DNA of 64,000 bases from Orlajensenia stereocauli. Lineage in GTDB: Bacteria > Actinomycetota > Actinomycetes > Actinomycetales > Microbacteriaceae. The number at the start of each line of letters is the position of its first letter. The stretch's first letter is position 1. Where the stretch lies: NCBI RefSeq assembly GCF_039548895.1, contig NZ_JBCLVG010000001.1; one strand, 5' to 3'. The notes under the pieces are model-generated. The model was not told the origin of the DNA and ran no database searches. It saw nothing but the letters and a program-made list of their open reading frames with translations. Below, piece by piece: positions 1 through 8,499 of the stretch. A program made the translations under genes and the position numbers.

Positions 1-707
1 TGTTCACGGTCGTGGCGATCCTCCTCGCCACGGCCGTGCTCACGGCCGGCACGACCGCCGCCGCCGCTGCGCAGGCCGCCGAGCGCACCGAGCGCGTGGC
101 CGAGGCCAGGACCGCCGCGATCGGCGAGGTCTCCCACCGAGTGGGCGTCGGTGCCGGCAGCGTCGATGTCTCGGCCTCCCGCCTGTCGTCGGCGCTCGAC
201 CTGGCGACGTACGAGCTCGGACTCGCCGACACGGCCCTCTCGCTCAGTGCAGGCAAGGCGACGGATGCGACGCGCGCCGCCCTTCAGGCGTCAACGGATG
301 CCGCCAGCGAGCTGACCGCGACGTCCGACGTCGACGCTGTGCTCGCAGCGGTCTACGGCCTGCGCGAACTCGAGAAGAAGACCACCGGGGAGGTCGCTGC
401 CTGGCAGAAGGCAGAGGACGCCCGCATCGCTGCGGAGGCCGCTGCCGCTGCCGCTGCCGCTGCCGTGGCTCAGGCTGCTGCTGATGCCGCCGCTGCCGCA
501 GAGGCAGCTGCATCGGTGTCGTGGACCGACGAGTCCTCCTTCGACAGCTGGGCAGAGCCTGCCGCTGCCGCCGAGCCCGCCGCGCCTGCCGCCAGCACTC
601 CGGCGCCCGCCGCGGGTGCACCGGCGAACGACGACTGCGGCCCGTGCCCCGGTGCCACCCTGGTGCCCGTCGTCTACGACGGCGTCACCTACTGGGGCTG
701 CCCGTAG
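1..707 (+). CDS. Alanine-rich exported or membrane-anchored protein, 5' end at window edge
   Basis: The reading frame is open to the first base, so the start is probably outside the window; if the base before position 1 makes ATG or GTG, the first TG would be the start. The N-terminus is hydrophobic (VVAILLATAVLTAG), like a signal anchor. A long, charged, alanine-rich helical middle follows, with a run of about 20 residues that are nearly all alanine, then an Ala/Pro-rich linker and a short tail with three cysteines (DDCGPCPG and a terminal YWGCP). The tail could be disulfide-bonded outside the cell. I do not recognise the family. A GTG at position 12 is the first start codon inside the window. 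Function unknown. Confidence 0.6.
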   Translation, partial: FTVVAILLATAVLTAGTTAAAAAQAAERTERVAEARTAAIGEVSHRVGVGAGSVDVSASRLSSALDLATYELGLADTALSLSAGKATDATRAALQASTDAASELTATSDVDAVLAAVYGLRELEKKTTGEVAAWQKAEDARIAAEAAAAAAAAAVAQAAADAAAAAEAAASVSWTDESSFDSWAEPAAAAEPAAPAASTPAPAAGAPANDDCGPCPGATLVPVVYDGVTYWGCP

Positions 708-717
708 GCTGCCCGTA
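696..717. repeat. Tandem 11-bp repeat over a stop codon
   Basis: GGCTGCCCGTA occurs twice head to tail, and a third partial copy (GGC) follows. The TAG stop of the upstream gene lies across the junction. It looks like a slippage duplication and probably has little consequence. Confidence 0.6.
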
Positions 718-727
718 GGCGCCTGCC

Positions 728-1462
728 CTACGGCGTGCGGCGCCGGAGCGTGATCGAGCCGAGCACGATCGCTCCCACGATGAAGGCGCCGAGGATGGCG
801 ATCTGTCCCCAGATCCACGCTGCGCTCTCGCTGTCGGTCGCAACGGCGTTGAGGGCGTCGATCGCATGCGACAGGGGCAGCCAGTCGCTGATGGCCTCGA
901 GTACTGGGGGCAGTTGATCTCGGGGCAGGAAGATGCCGCCCAGGAGGATCTGCGGGAACACCAGCACGGGCATGAACTGCACCACTTGGAACTCGGTGCG
1001 GGCGAACGCGCTCGCCAGCAGGCCGAGGGCCGTTCCCAGGATCGCATCGGCCAGCGCGACGGCCAGGAGCAGCCAGATGCTGCCGTCGATCGTGAGCCCG
1101 CACACCCAGACGGCGAAGGTGACGGCGATCGAGGCCTGCGCAACCGCGAGGAGGCTGAACGCCAGTGTGTACCCGAGGATGAAGTCGCCCCTGCCGAGAG
1201 GCATGGCGAGAAGGCGCTCCAGCGTTCCCGAGCGACGCTCCCGCAGGGTGGCGATGCTCGTCACCAGGAACATCACGATGAACGGGAACAGGGCGATCAT
1301 CGCCGGCCCGATGGTCTGGAAGACGTCGGTGTCGACGAAGATCCACGCCAACAGGCCGATCAGGAGCGTCGGCACCACCAGCAGCAGAGCGATCGTGCGA
1401 GGGTCGTGGCGGATCTGCTGCAGCACGCGTCCTGCCGTGGCGAGGGTACGCCGCGCGTTCAT
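728..1462 (-). CDS. ABC-2 type transporter permease
   Basis: Membrane half of an ABC exporter, 244 aa. It has about six hydrophobic segments, beginning near residues 24-42, 52-70, 95-120, 128-152, 160-180 and 210-237. The cytoplasmic stretch RERRSGTLERLLAMPL (about 74-89) after the second segment is typical of ABC-2 drug and polyketide exporters. The chosen ATG overlaps the stop of the ATPase gene as ATGA and follows a GGAGGGCGAG ribosome binding site; a longer open frame upstream only shadows the ATPase gene. It is the last gene of a TetR-ATPase-permease unit. The substrate cannot be told from sequence. Confidence 0.9.
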   Translation of the reverse strand: MNARRTLATAGRVLQQIRHDPRTIALLLVVPTLLIGLLAWIFVDTDVFQTIGPAMIALFPFIVMFLVTSIATLRERRSGTLERLLAMPLGRGDFILGYTLAFSLLAVAQASIAVTFAVWVCGLTIDGSIWLLLAVALADAILGTALGLLASAFARTEFQVVQFMPVLVFPQILLGGIFLPRDQLPPVLEAISDWLPLSHAIDALNAVATDSESAAWIWGQIAILGAFIVGAIVLGSITLRRRTP

Positions 1463-2271
1463 CGCTCGCCCTCCGACCGGGCATGCCGACGGTGCCGGCG
1501 CCGGCCCGGGCCATGGTGCGCAGGAGGTGGAGCGGCATCCGCCCCGACGTCTCCGCGGGAGGCGATGATGGCGAGGAAGGCACCCTCGACATCGGAGGCG
1601 CCTGTCGCCCCCAGAAGCGCCTGCGGGGTGTCGTCGGCGAGCATCTCGCCGTCGCGCATGAGGAGCAGGCGGTCGCAGCGGGTGGCCTCGTCCATGACGT
1701 GGCTCGAGACGAGCAGGGTGGTGCCGGCATCCGCCAGTCTGTGGAACAGCTCCCACAGCTGCACCCGCAGAACGGGGTCGAGCCCCACTGTCGGCTCGTC
1801 GAGGACGAGCAGTTCAGGGGCCCCGAGCAGCGCGGCGGCGAGGGAGACGCGGGAGCGCTGGCCTCCCGAGAGCGTTGCGACCACTCTGTCTGCGAAGGGG
1901 GCGAGGTCGGTCTCGTCGATCACGCGGGCGATGTCGGAGCGTGGAGCCCCCAGCACGGAGCTGAAGTAGGCGATGTTCTGCGAGACGGTGAGATCGTCGT
2001 AGACGCTGGCCGACTGCGTGACGTAGCCGACACGATGGCGGAGCGGCACGCTGCCTGCTGGCTCGCCGAGCACGGTGACGGTACCGGATGACACCACCTG
2101 CACGCCCACGATTGCGCGCATGAGGGTGGTCTTCCCGCTGCCGCTCGGGCCGAGCAGACCGACGACGCCACCGCGGGCGATGCTCAGGTCGAGGCCGTGC
2201 AGAACGTCGGTGGTTCCGCGTCGAACCTGCAGATCCCGGATGTCGACGGCCGGGGCCGCGCTATTCATCAT
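1459..2271 (-). CDS. ABC transporter ATP-binding protein (drug-exporter type)
   Basis: Nucleotide-binding subunit that powers the downstream ABC-2 permease, 270 aa. Walker A is GPSGSGKT (about 41-48), the signature is LSGGQ (about 134-138), Walker B is LLVLDEP (about 154-160), and a switch histidine sits in LLVSSHVMDEA. The last 40 or so residues are a His/Arg-rich tail not needed for the fold. Two ATG codons stand in tandem at the start (MMN). There is no clear ribosome binding site, and an 18-bp palindrome covers the start, so translation and transcription are probably controlled here. The stop overlaps the permease start by 4 bp. Confidence 0.92.
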   Translation of the reverse strand: MMNSAAPAVDIRDLQVRRGTTDVLHGLDLSIARGGVVGLLGPSGSGKTTLMRAIVGVQVVSSGTVTVLGEPAGSVPLRHRVGYVTQSASVYDDLTVSQNIAYFSSVLGAPRSDIARVIDETDLAPFADRVVATLSGGQRSRVSLAAALLGAPELLVLDEPTVGLDPVLRVQLWELFHRLADAGTTLLVSSHVMDEATRCDRLLLMRDGEMLADDTPQALLGATGASDVEGAFLAIIASRGDVGADAAPPPAHHGPGRRRHRRHARSEGER

Positions 2272-2280
2272 GTGATGAAT
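2263..2280. promoter_or_regulatory. Probable TetR operator over the ABC ATPase start
   Basis: ATTCATCA-TG-TGATGAAT is a perfect inverted repeat with 8-bp arms and a 2-bp centre. It contains both ATG codons of the ATPase gene and ends on the first base of the tetR stop codon. Size and symmetry fit a TetR-dimer site. Its position means a bound repressor would block an internal promoter at the end of tetR, or read-through into the exporter genes. Binding by the adjacent TetR is inferred from position only. Confidence 0.6.
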
Positions 2281-2933
2281 TATTCGCCCGCCGACACCGC
2301 GCCGTCAAGGGGATAGCCGGTGAGATGCCATTGCACTGCCGGCCCGACCCTGGCGACCAGATCGTCGATGGGAGCGCTGGCCAGAGGCTCGAGACGCAGC
2401 ACGTAGCGCGTGAGCATGATGCCCACGATCTGCGATGCCGCGAGGTTCGCCCGCAGGTCGGCGTCGGGGGCGTCGAGGGCGGCCGCGATGCGTCGGAACA
2501 CCTCGCGGACGAGGAAGTCGCGCAGCAGGCTGGTGCCGTCGGATCCGACGACCGACCGGATGAGGGCGGTCCCGCGGGCCCGCACCGCCGGCTTCTCGAA
2601 TTCCTCGAGCAGGAACCTCACGATGTTCACGCCGATGGCATCACGAGGCCCGGCCAGCACGGCCTTGATGGCGCGATCCGGACGCAGCGGAGCGGCGATC
2701 ACCTCGGCGAAGAGGTCGGCCTTGTCGTCGAAATAGTGGTGGACGAGGGCGGCATCGACGCCCGCCCGGCGTGCCACGGCTCGCATCGAGGTGGCGTCGT
2801 AGCCGCGCGCGGCGAACTCCTTCTCGGCCGCCGCGACGATGCGACCCCGCGAGTCGCCTGCAGCACTCAGTCGAGGTCGCCCGCGACGGCGGGCACCAGC
2901 CTCGGCTGGGGGCTCTGCAGCACTCTCGCTCAC
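2280..2933 (-). CDS. TetR family transcriptional regulator
   Basis: Dimeric one-component repressor, 217 aa. After a basic Arg/Gly/Pro linker, the helix-turn-helix lies at about residues 30-75 (IVAAAEKEFAARGYDATSMR, then VARRAGVDAALVHHYFDDKA). The C-terminal helical ligand domain resembles the TetR_C family seen next to ABC-2 exporters. Start is GTG with no strong ribosome binding site. It is first in a co-directional unit with the ATPase and permease genes and is probably their repressor, acting at the palindrome that touches its own stop codon. Confidence 0.9.
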   Translation of the reverse strand: MSESAAEPPAEAGARRRGRPRLSAAGDSRGRIVAAAEKEFAARGYDATSMRAVARRAGVDAALVHHYFDDKADLFAEVIAAPLRPDRAIKAVLAGPRDAIGVNIVRFLLEEFEKPAVRARGTALIRSVVGSDGTSLLRDFLVREVFRRIAAALDAPDADLRANLAASQIVGIMLTRYVLRLEPLASAPIDDLVARVGPAVQWHLTGYPLDGAVSAGE

Positions 2934-3058
2934 GAGTGCAGAGCCTACGCCCGCAGCGTTCCTTGGAGTGTGATGGGAACGCGCTGCGAGCCGAGTATGC
3001 CCAGTTTAGGATGAAGGAGTCGCGTCCTCGCGCCAATCACGCCCAAGGAGTCCTCGCC

Positions 3059-3625
3059 ATGGAATGGCTCATTCCCCTCATCATCGTCGTCGTCCTGATC
3101 GCCATCGTCGGCATCTACCTGTGGGCGACGTACAACTCCCTCGTCACGTTGAACGTGCGGGTGGATGAGGCCTGGAGCGACATCACGGTGCAGCTGAAGC
3201 GGCGTGCCGACCTCATCCCGAACCTCATCGAGTCGGTGAAGGGCTACGCGGCTCACGAGCGCGGCGTGTTCGAGTCGGTCACCCGTGCGCGTGCCGAGAC
3301 GCTGTCGGCGCAGGGGCCCGTCGAGGCATCCGTCGCCGAGAACCACATGCAGCAGGCGCTCAAGTCGATCTTCGCGGTCGCCGAGGCGTACCCGCAGCTC
3401 CAGGCGAGCCAGAACTTCCTGCAGCTGCAGGCCGAGCTCGTCGACACCGAGGACAAGATCCAGGCCGCGCGGCGGTTCTACAACGGCGGAGTCCGCGAGC
3501 TGAACACCAAGATCAAGGTGTTCCCGAACAACATCTTCGCGAAGCGACTCGGCTTCTCCGAGCGGGACTTCTTCGAGGTCGCGGATGCCGCGGCCATCGC
3601 AGAGCCTCCGCGCGTGCAGTTCTAG
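3059..3625 (+). CDS. lemA: LemA family protein
   Basis: 188-aa LemA protein: an N-terminal transmembrane helix (about 3-24) and a long four-helix cytoplasmic domain with the family stretches VRVDEAWSDI, RRADLIPNLIESVKGYAAHE and RFYNGGVRELNTKI. The precise role of LemA is unknown. It is regularly encoded before HtpX-like proteases, as here. The ATG has an AAGGAG ribosome binding site 8 nt upstream. An in-frame extension further upstream lacks a ribosome binding site and overlaps the divergent tetR, so it was rejected. Confidence 0.93.
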   Translation: MEWLIPLIIVVVLIAIVGIYLWATYNSLVTLNVRVDEAWSDITVQLKRRADLIPNLIESVKGYAAHERGVFESVTRARAETLSAQGPVEASVAENHMQQALKSIFAVAEAYPQLQASQNFLQLQAELVDTEDKIQAARRFYNGGVRELNTKIKVFPNNIFAKRLGFSERDFFEVADAAAIAEPPRVQF

Positions 3626-3647
3626 TCGTCAGGAGCCCTGAGGCCCC

Positions 3648-4520
3648 TTGTACAGCGCTATAGCCAAGAACAAGCGCAACACCGTCTTCATCGTCATCCT
3701 GTTCATCGCGATCATCGCCGGACTCGGATTGCTGGCGGGATACGTCTACAACAGCCCGACGATCGTGGTCGTCACGATCCTCGGATCGGTCGCCTATGCG
3801 ATCTTCCAGTACTTCTTCGCGGCTTCGCAGGCCGTCGCCATCTCCGGCGGCGTGCAGATCGAGAAGTCCGACAATCCGCGTCTCTGGCGCATCGTCGAGA
3901 ACATCGCCATCTCCCAGGGCCTGCCGATGCCGAAGGTCTACATCGTCAACGACCCGGCCCCGAACGCCTTCGCCACCGGGCGAGACCCTCAGCACGCCGT
4001 CGTGGCGGCCACGACGGGCCTGCTCGACCTGATGGACGATCCGGAGCTCGAGGGCGTCATGGCCCACGAGATGGGCCACGTGAAGAACTACGACATCCGC
4101 GTCAGCATGATCGTCTTCGGGCTGGTCGTGGCCGTCGGCTTCATCGCCGACATGTTCCTGCGCATGGCCTTCTTCGGTCGGGGACGAGACAACAACAACC
4201 CCCTCGTGCTGGTCTTCGGACTCATCGCGATGCTGGTCGCCCCGCTCGTCGCCGGGCTCGTGCAGGCGGCGGTGTCGCGTCAGCGCGAGTACCTCGCCGA
4301 CGCCACCGGCGCGCTCATCACGCGCCACCCCGAGGCCCTCGCCAGCGCTCTGGCCAAGCTCGGGGCCTATGGCCGGCCGATGCGGAAGCAGAACAGCTCG
4401 ATGGCACACCTCTGGATCTCGAACCCGCTCACCGGCGGCGGCATCGCCAAGCTGTTCAGCACCCACCCACCGCTCGAGGAGCGCATCCAGCGGCTGCACA
4501 GCATCGGCGGCAAGTTCTAA
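3648..4520 (+). CDS. htpX: HtpX-like zinc metalloprotease (M48)
   Basis: Membrane-bound protease of protein quality control, 290 aa. Two N-terminal transmembrane helices (about 11-32 and 38-58), the zinc motif HEMGH at 140-144, two further hydrophobic segments (about 155-175 and 185-205), and the third-ligand helix with REYLADATGA (Glu). The start is TTG, with AGGAG 12 nt upstream and TGAGG closer. It follows lemA by 22 bp, the standard pairing, so the two are probably one operon. Confidence 0.92.
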   Translation: MYSAIAKNKRNTVFIVILFIAIIAGLGLLAGYVYNSPTIVVVTILGSVAYAIFQYFFAASQAVAISGGVQIEKSDNPRLWRIVENIAISQGLPMPKVYIVNDPAPNAFATGRDPQHAVVAATTGLLDLMDDPELEGVMAHEMGHVKNYDIRVSMIVFGLVVAVGFIADMFLRMAFFGRGRDNNNPLVLVFGLIAMLVAPLVAGLVQAAVSRQREYLADATGALITRHPEALASALAKLGAYGRPMRKQNSSMAHLWISNPLTGGGIAKLFSTHPPLEERIQRLHSIGGKF

Positions 4521-4534
4521 GCACCGCCCGCTGA

Positions 4535-4555
4535 GAACCGGGCGCAGCCCCGTTC
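4535..4555. terminator. Stem-loop between convergent htpX and glycosylase genes
   Basis: GAACCGGGC and GCCCCGTTC pair at 8 of 9 positions around a 3-nt loop, 14 bp after the htpX stop and 8 bp from the end of the opposing gene. It could end transcription from both sides. There is no clear T-tract. The flanks (CGCTGAG before, TCGAAGCGC after) resemble the REP-like elements at 15.4 and 59.9 kb. Confidence 0.5.
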
Positions 4556-4562
4556 GAAGCGC

Positions 4563-5768
4563 TCACGGCGTGCGGAGTTCCGCCTGCAGAGCAGCACTCA
4601 GAGTTCCGCGTCCCACGACGGTGATCTCGTCGAGGCCCTGCCATGCCGTGATCTCGTGCAGCACCGCCGCGACCCGGGCGGCGATCTCGGGAACGGATGT
4701 CGCCGGCACCCCCTCCTCGAGCCAGGCCGACTGCACCCGCAGCACCTTCGCCTGCCTGTCGTTCTTCAGGTCGATGCGGCCGACGAGGGCGTCGTCGACG
4801 AGGATCGGCAGGCTGTAGTAGCCGAAGACGCGCTTCTCGGCCGGGGTGTAGATCTCGATGCGGTAGTGGAAGTCGAACATGCGCTCGGTGCGCGCCCGCT
4901 CCCATACCACGGGATCGAACGGCGAGAGCAGCGCTGCGGCCTCGATGCGACGGGGGAGCCGGGCATCGCGGTGCAGCCAGGCGGGCGAGCGCCATCCGTC
5001 GACAGCGACGGGGAGCAGTGTTCCGGCTTCCTCGAGCTCGGCGATGGCCGCGCGGGTGTCGACCCGCTTGAGGCGGTAGTAGTCGGCGAGGTCCTTCTCG
5101 GTTCCGATGCCGTGGGCGGCCGCCGCACGCTCCACCAGCTGTACGTGGGCGTCGTGCCTGGGCACGGCGCGCTCGATGACGGCTGCAGGGAGCACCTGTG
5201 CGGGGAGGGCGTACGTGCGCTCGAAGCGCGTTCGTCCGGCTGAGACCACATCGCCCTGCCTGAACAGCACCTCGAGTCCACGCTTCACGTCGGACCAGCC
5301 CCACCACGGTCCGCGACGTACGTTGGAGTCGTGCTCGATGGCGCTCGCGGCCATCGGCCCGTTGGCGGCCAGCTCGCTGGTGAGCCACTCGAGCATCTGC
5401 GGGTTCGCCGCAGCCCACGAGTCGCGCCCGGAGAAGTAGTCCCTGTACTCCTCCATGCGCCAGCGCCACGACGACCAGGTGTCGACGGGGATGACGGACG
5501 CCTCGTGCGCCCAGTACTCGACGTAGCCGCCACGACGGGGGAAGGTGAGCCTGTCGAGCAGCGCCTTGTCGTAGCCGCCGAGCCTGGCGAACACGGGCTG
5601 GTAGTGCGAGCGCTCGTAGACGTTCACCGAGTCGAGCTGGAGCAGCCCGAGCCTGTCGATCAGGCCGTTCAACTGGCGGGTGCCGACGGACGCGGGCCGC
5701 GGCCGGCCGAATCCCTGGGCGGCCAGCGCGATCCGACGGGCGAGGGCGGGGGAGACGGACTCAGGCAT
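4563..5768 (-). CDS. Winged-helix DNA glycosylase of the YcaQ/AlkX (HTH_42) family
   Basis: 401 aa, the usual length for the family, which excises bulky alkylated purines and unhooks interstrand crosslinks. Early in the protein QLD (44-46, in LLQLDSVNV) matches the QxD catalytic motif of the AlkX branch rather than the QxQ of AlkZ. The C-terminal hallmark SPFDPVVWERARTERMFDFH is followed by YRIEIYTP and VFGYYSLP. I chose ATG at 5768 rather than an in-frame codon 15 residues upstream because homologues begin at this region and a TATCGT -10-like box lies 9 nt upstream. Single gene between two convergent or divergent neighbours. Confidence 0.85.
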   Translation of the reverse strand: MPESVSPALARRIALAAQGFGRPRPASVGTRQLNGLIDRLGLLQLDSVNVYERSHYQPVFARLGGYDKALLDRLTFPRRGGYVEYWAHEASVIPVDTWSSWRWRMEEYRDYFSGRDSWAAANPQMLEWLTSELAANGPMAASAIEHDSNVRRGPWWGWSDVKRGLEVLFRQGDVVSAGRTRFERTYALPAQVLPAAVIERAVPRHDAHVQLVERAAAAHGIGTEKDLADYYRLKRVDTRAAIAELEEAGTLLPVAVDGWRSPAWLHRDARLPRRIEAAALLSPFDPVVWERARTERMFDFHYRIEIYTPAEKRVFGYYSLPILVDDALVGRIDLKNDRQAKVLRVQSAWLEEGVPATSVPEIAARVAAVLHEITAWQGLDEITVVGRGTLSAALQAELRTP

Positions 5769-5856
5769 GATGCTGAGACGATAACAGCCGGTGCCGACAC
5801 CGGCGGGGAGCATCCGTCGGCGTCGTCAACCCCGGGACCGGCGGCATCAGCGACCG

Positions 5857-5862
5857 TAGACT
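5857..5862 (+). promoter_or_regulatory. -10 box for a probable leaderless transcript (AI-2E family gene)
   Basis: TAGACT ends 6 nt before the ATG at 5869 and no ribosome binding site lies between. The transcript would then start at or next to the start codon. Confidence 0.5.
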
Positions 5863-5868
5863 GAAACG

Positions 5869-7092
5869 ATGAGCGAATCTTCGGGTGACCAGCGCGGATG
5901 GCGTCCGTTCGGACGTCGCAAGCCCGAGGGCGAGCCCCCGTTCAGCGTCGAGGCGTCCATCCCGAACGGCGTGAGGCTGGCCGGTGGCTGGTCATGGCGT
6001 CTGCTGCTCATCGGTGCCGTCATCGCGGTCGTCATCTTCCTCGTCATCCAGCTGCGCCTCATCGTCATCCCGCTCTTCGTCGCGGTGCTGCTCGCGGCCC
6101 TTCTGGTGCCGTTCGTGGGCTTCCTCCGGCGCCACCGCTGGCCCGCCTGGTTGGCGATCACCCTGGCGATGCTCGGGACCCTCGTGCTCGTGGCCGGCCT
6201 CCTCGTGCTCGTGGTCACCCAGATCCAGCGCGGAGCCAGCGACATCGCCTCCCACGCCCTCGACTCCTTCGACGAGCTCAAGGCCTGGCTGCTGGCGTCG
6301 CCGTTCGAGATCTCCGAGACCGACCTCAACGGCTTCCTCACCCAGGCCTGGGCGAGCATCCAGCAGGACAGCCGGGTCTACGTCACCGGCGCCCTCTCGC
6401 TCGGCTCCTCCCTCGGCCACCTCGTCGCCGGGGTCTTCCTGACCCTGTTCAGCCTGCTCTTCATCCTCATCGACGGCGGTGGCATCTGGCGCTGGATCGT
6501 CAGCCTGTTCCCGAAGCGCGCCCGCGCTGCTGTCGACGGAGCCGCCATCGCCGGCTGGACCACCCTCACGAACTTCGCCCGCGTGCAGGTGCTCGTGGCC
6601 GCCATCGACGCCGTCGGCATCGGCCTCGGCGCGTTCCTGCTCGGGGTGCCACTGGCCATCCCCATCGCCGTGCTCGTCTTCCTGGGCTCCTTCGTGCCGA
6701 TCGTCGGCGCCGTCGTGACCGGAACACTGGCCGCCGTCATCGCGCTCGTCTACAACGGCCCGTGGATCGCGCTCTGGATGATCGTGGTCGTGCTCGCCGT
6801 GCAGCAACTCGAGGGCCACGTGCTGCAGCCCCTCATCGTGGGCAGCGTCGTGAAGGTGCATCCGCTCGCCGTCGTTCTCGTCGTGGCGACGGGATCACTG
6901 CTCGCCGGCATTCCCGGAGCACTGTTCGCGGTGCCGGTGGCGGCCGTCATGAACGTCATGGTGCGGTACATTTCGAGCGGGGTCTGGAAGACGAGACCCC
7001 CGGTGGAACCACCGCTGCCGCAATCGATTCTGTGGCAGACGGTTCCCCAGCCCCGCCCGGGCTATCGAAAGGACGATACGACGGATGCCTGA
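5869..7092 (+). CDS. AI-2E family transporter (PerM/YdiK type)
   Basis: 407-aa membrane protein. About eight transmembrane segments begin near residue 44, with paired helices at 44-100, a large loop (about 115-165), then further helices to about 365. Conserved family stretches include LGVPLAIPIAVLVFLGSFVPIVG (read here in parts) and QQLEGHVLQPLIVG. Family members have been linked to autoinducer-2 export, sodium/proton exchange or stress tolerance; the substrate here is unknown. The stop overlaps the ilvA start by 8 bp, so the two are translationally coupled. Confidence 0.9.
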   Translation: MSESSGDQRGWRPFGRRKPEGEPPFSVEASIPNGVRLAGGWSWRLLLIGAVIAVVIFLVIQLRLIVIPLFVAVLLAALLVPFVGFLRRHRWPAWLAITLAMLGTLVLVAGLLVLVVTQIQRGASDIASHALDSFDELKAWLLASPFEISETDLNGFLTQAWASIQQDSRVYVTGALSLGSSLGHLVAGVFLTLFSLLFILIDGGGIWRWIVSLFPKRARAAVDGAAIAGWTTLTNFARVQVLVAAIDAVGIGLGAFLLGVPLAIPIAVLVFLGSFVPIVGAVVTGTLAAVIALVYNGPWIALWMIVVVLAVQQLEGHVLQPLIVGSVVKVHPLAVVLVVATGSLLAGIPGALFAVPVAAVMNVMVRYISSGVWKTRPPVEPPLPQSILWQTVPQPRPGYRKDDTTDA

Positions 7093-8356
7093 CACCGCGA
7101 ACACCCTGCCTGCACCGACCGGGGCAGCCGGCATCATCGCGGGACCGCAGCTCGCCGACTTCGAGGCGGCCCGCATCACCGTCGAGCGCGTCGTGCGCAT
7201 CACCCCAGTCGAGAGCTCACGTCACATCGCCGAGGTGCTCGGCGCACCGGTGTACCTCAAGTGCGAGAACCTCCAGCGCACCGGTTCCTACAAGCTGCGC
7301 GGAGCGTTCAACAGGCTTTCGTCACTCAGCGAGGACGAACGGGGGCGCGGCGTCGTGGCGGCATCCGCAGGCAACCACGCCCAGGGTGTCGCGCTCGCGG
7401 CACGTGAGCTCGGGATCCAGGCCACCATCTTCATGCCCATCGGCGTCGCCCTGCCCAAGCTCGAGGCCACCCGTGACTACGGCGCCGACGTCGTGCTGCG
7501 CGGCAACGTGATCGGCGAGACCCTCGAGGCGGCCGCAGCCTTCGCCGTGGAGTCCGGTGCCGTGCTCATCCCGCCCTTCGACCACCCCGACGTCGTGGCC
7601 GGTCAGGGCACCCTCGGACTCGAGATCCTCGAGCAGGTTCCGGATGTCGACACCGTGATCGTGCCGATCGGCGGAGGCGGGCTCGCCTCCGGCGTCGCGA
7701 GCGCCATCAGGCAGCAGTCGCAGGCGACAGGGCGCACAGTGCGCATCGTCGGCGTCCAGGCGGCCAACGCCGCGCCCTATCCCGTCTCGCTCGCCGCGGG
7801 GGAGCCCGTGAGCATCCCGGTCGTTCCCACGATCGCCGACGGCATCGCCGTGTACAGGCCGGGTGACCTCAACTTCGAGATCATCCGCGACACCGTCGAC
7901 GAGATCGTCACCGTCACCGAGGACGACGTGGCCCGCGCCATCATCGTGCTCATGGAGCGCGCGAAGCTCGTCGTCGAGCCGGCGGGAGCCGTGTCGGTGG
8001 CCGCGATCCTCTCGGGCGCCGTGAAGGCCGACGGACCCACCGTGGCGATCCTCTCGGGCGGCAACATCGACCCGCTGCTCATGCAGCGAGTGATCAGCCA
8101 TGGCCTCGCGGCATCCGACCGCTATCTCACGATCTCGATCATGCTGCCCGACCGCCCGGGCCAGCTCGCCCGCACGGCCGAGCTCGTGGCGGCCGCGAAC
8201 GCCAACGTCGTCGAGGTGCTGCACACGAGGCACGGTGCCGGGCGCGAGATCAGCGACGTCGAACTGCAGCTCTCGATCGAGACCAGAGGACCTGCGCACA
8301 AGGACTTCGTCGTGGAGACGCTGCGTGCTGCCGGCTACGACCCGCGCATAGTCTGA
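7085..8356 (+). CDS. ilvA: Threonine ammonia-lyase with C-terminal ACT domain
   Basis: PLP enzyme converting threonine to 2-oxobutanoate and ammonia, the entry step to isoleucine or threonine breakdown. 423 aa. The PLP lysine is K70 in GSYKLRGA, the phosphate-binding loop is PIGGGGLASG, and a second glycine-rich loop is ILSGGNIDP. Residues from about 345 (LTISIMLPDRPGQLARTAEL) form a single ACT domain, which fits the short biosynthetic or TdcB-like forms rather than the E. coli enzyme with two. It overlaps the upstream transporter gene by 8 bp. The stop is followed by a long hairpin. Confidence 0.93.
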   Translation: MPDTANTLPAPTGAAGIIAGPQLADFEAARITVERVVRITPVESSRHIAEVLGAPVYLKCENLQRTGSYKLRGAFNRLSSLSEDERGRGVVAASAGNHAQGVALAARELGIQATIFMPIGVALPKLEATRDYGADVVLRGNVIGETLEAAAAFAVESGAVLIPPFDHPDVVAGQGTLGLEILEQVPDVDTVIVPIGGGGLASGVASAIRQQSQATGRTVRIVGVQAANAAPYPVSLAAGEPVSIPVVPTIADGIAVYRPGDLNFEIIRDTVDEIVTVTEDDVARAIIVLMERAKLVVEPAGAVSVAAILSGAVKADGPTVAILSGGNIDPLLMQRVISHGLAASDRYLTISIMLPDRPGQLARTAELVAAANANVVEVLHTRHGAGREISDVELQLSIETRGPAHKDFVVETLRAAGYDPRIV

Positions 8357-8392
8357 CGTCCATCCGCCGCTCGGTCTCACCCCCTGAAACGC

Positions 8393-8450
8393 CGAACTGC
8401 CCACTTCCGCTAGTGGCAAGAGCCTCGCACTAGCGGAAGTGGGCAGTTCG
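8393..8450. repeat. 23-bp perfect inverted repeat between ilvA and greA
   Basis: Arms at 8393-8415 and 8428-8450 match at all 23 positions around a 12-nt loop. The left arm contains CTGCCCACTTCCGCTAGTG. It lies between convergent genes, so it can act as a bidirectional terminator, but it lacks a T-tract and is longer than a terminator needs to be. A REP-type mobile palindrome is a reasonable alternative. No second copy was seen in the window. Confidence 0.85.
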
Positions 8451-8499
8451 ATGAGGATGGGCGTGAACGCAGGCACTCACGCCGCGTCCGGGCCGAGTG

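Noticed and set aside
430..520. GCT/GCC-rich stretch that looks like a short tandem repeat or CRISPR-like array
   Set aside because: It encodes a poly-alanine helix in frame, with no spacer-repeat pattern.
291..1730. A 479-codon open frame on the minus strand covering the first gene and the ABC permease
   Set aside because: It is a shadow of the real genes in another frame. Composition is Arg/Pro/His-rich, typical of GC-rich noise, with no ribosome binding site or motif.
2936..3058. Upstream extension of lemA (start near 2771)
   Set aside because: No ribosome binding site, and it would overlap the divergent tetR gene. The AAGGAG site before 3059 fits the family start.
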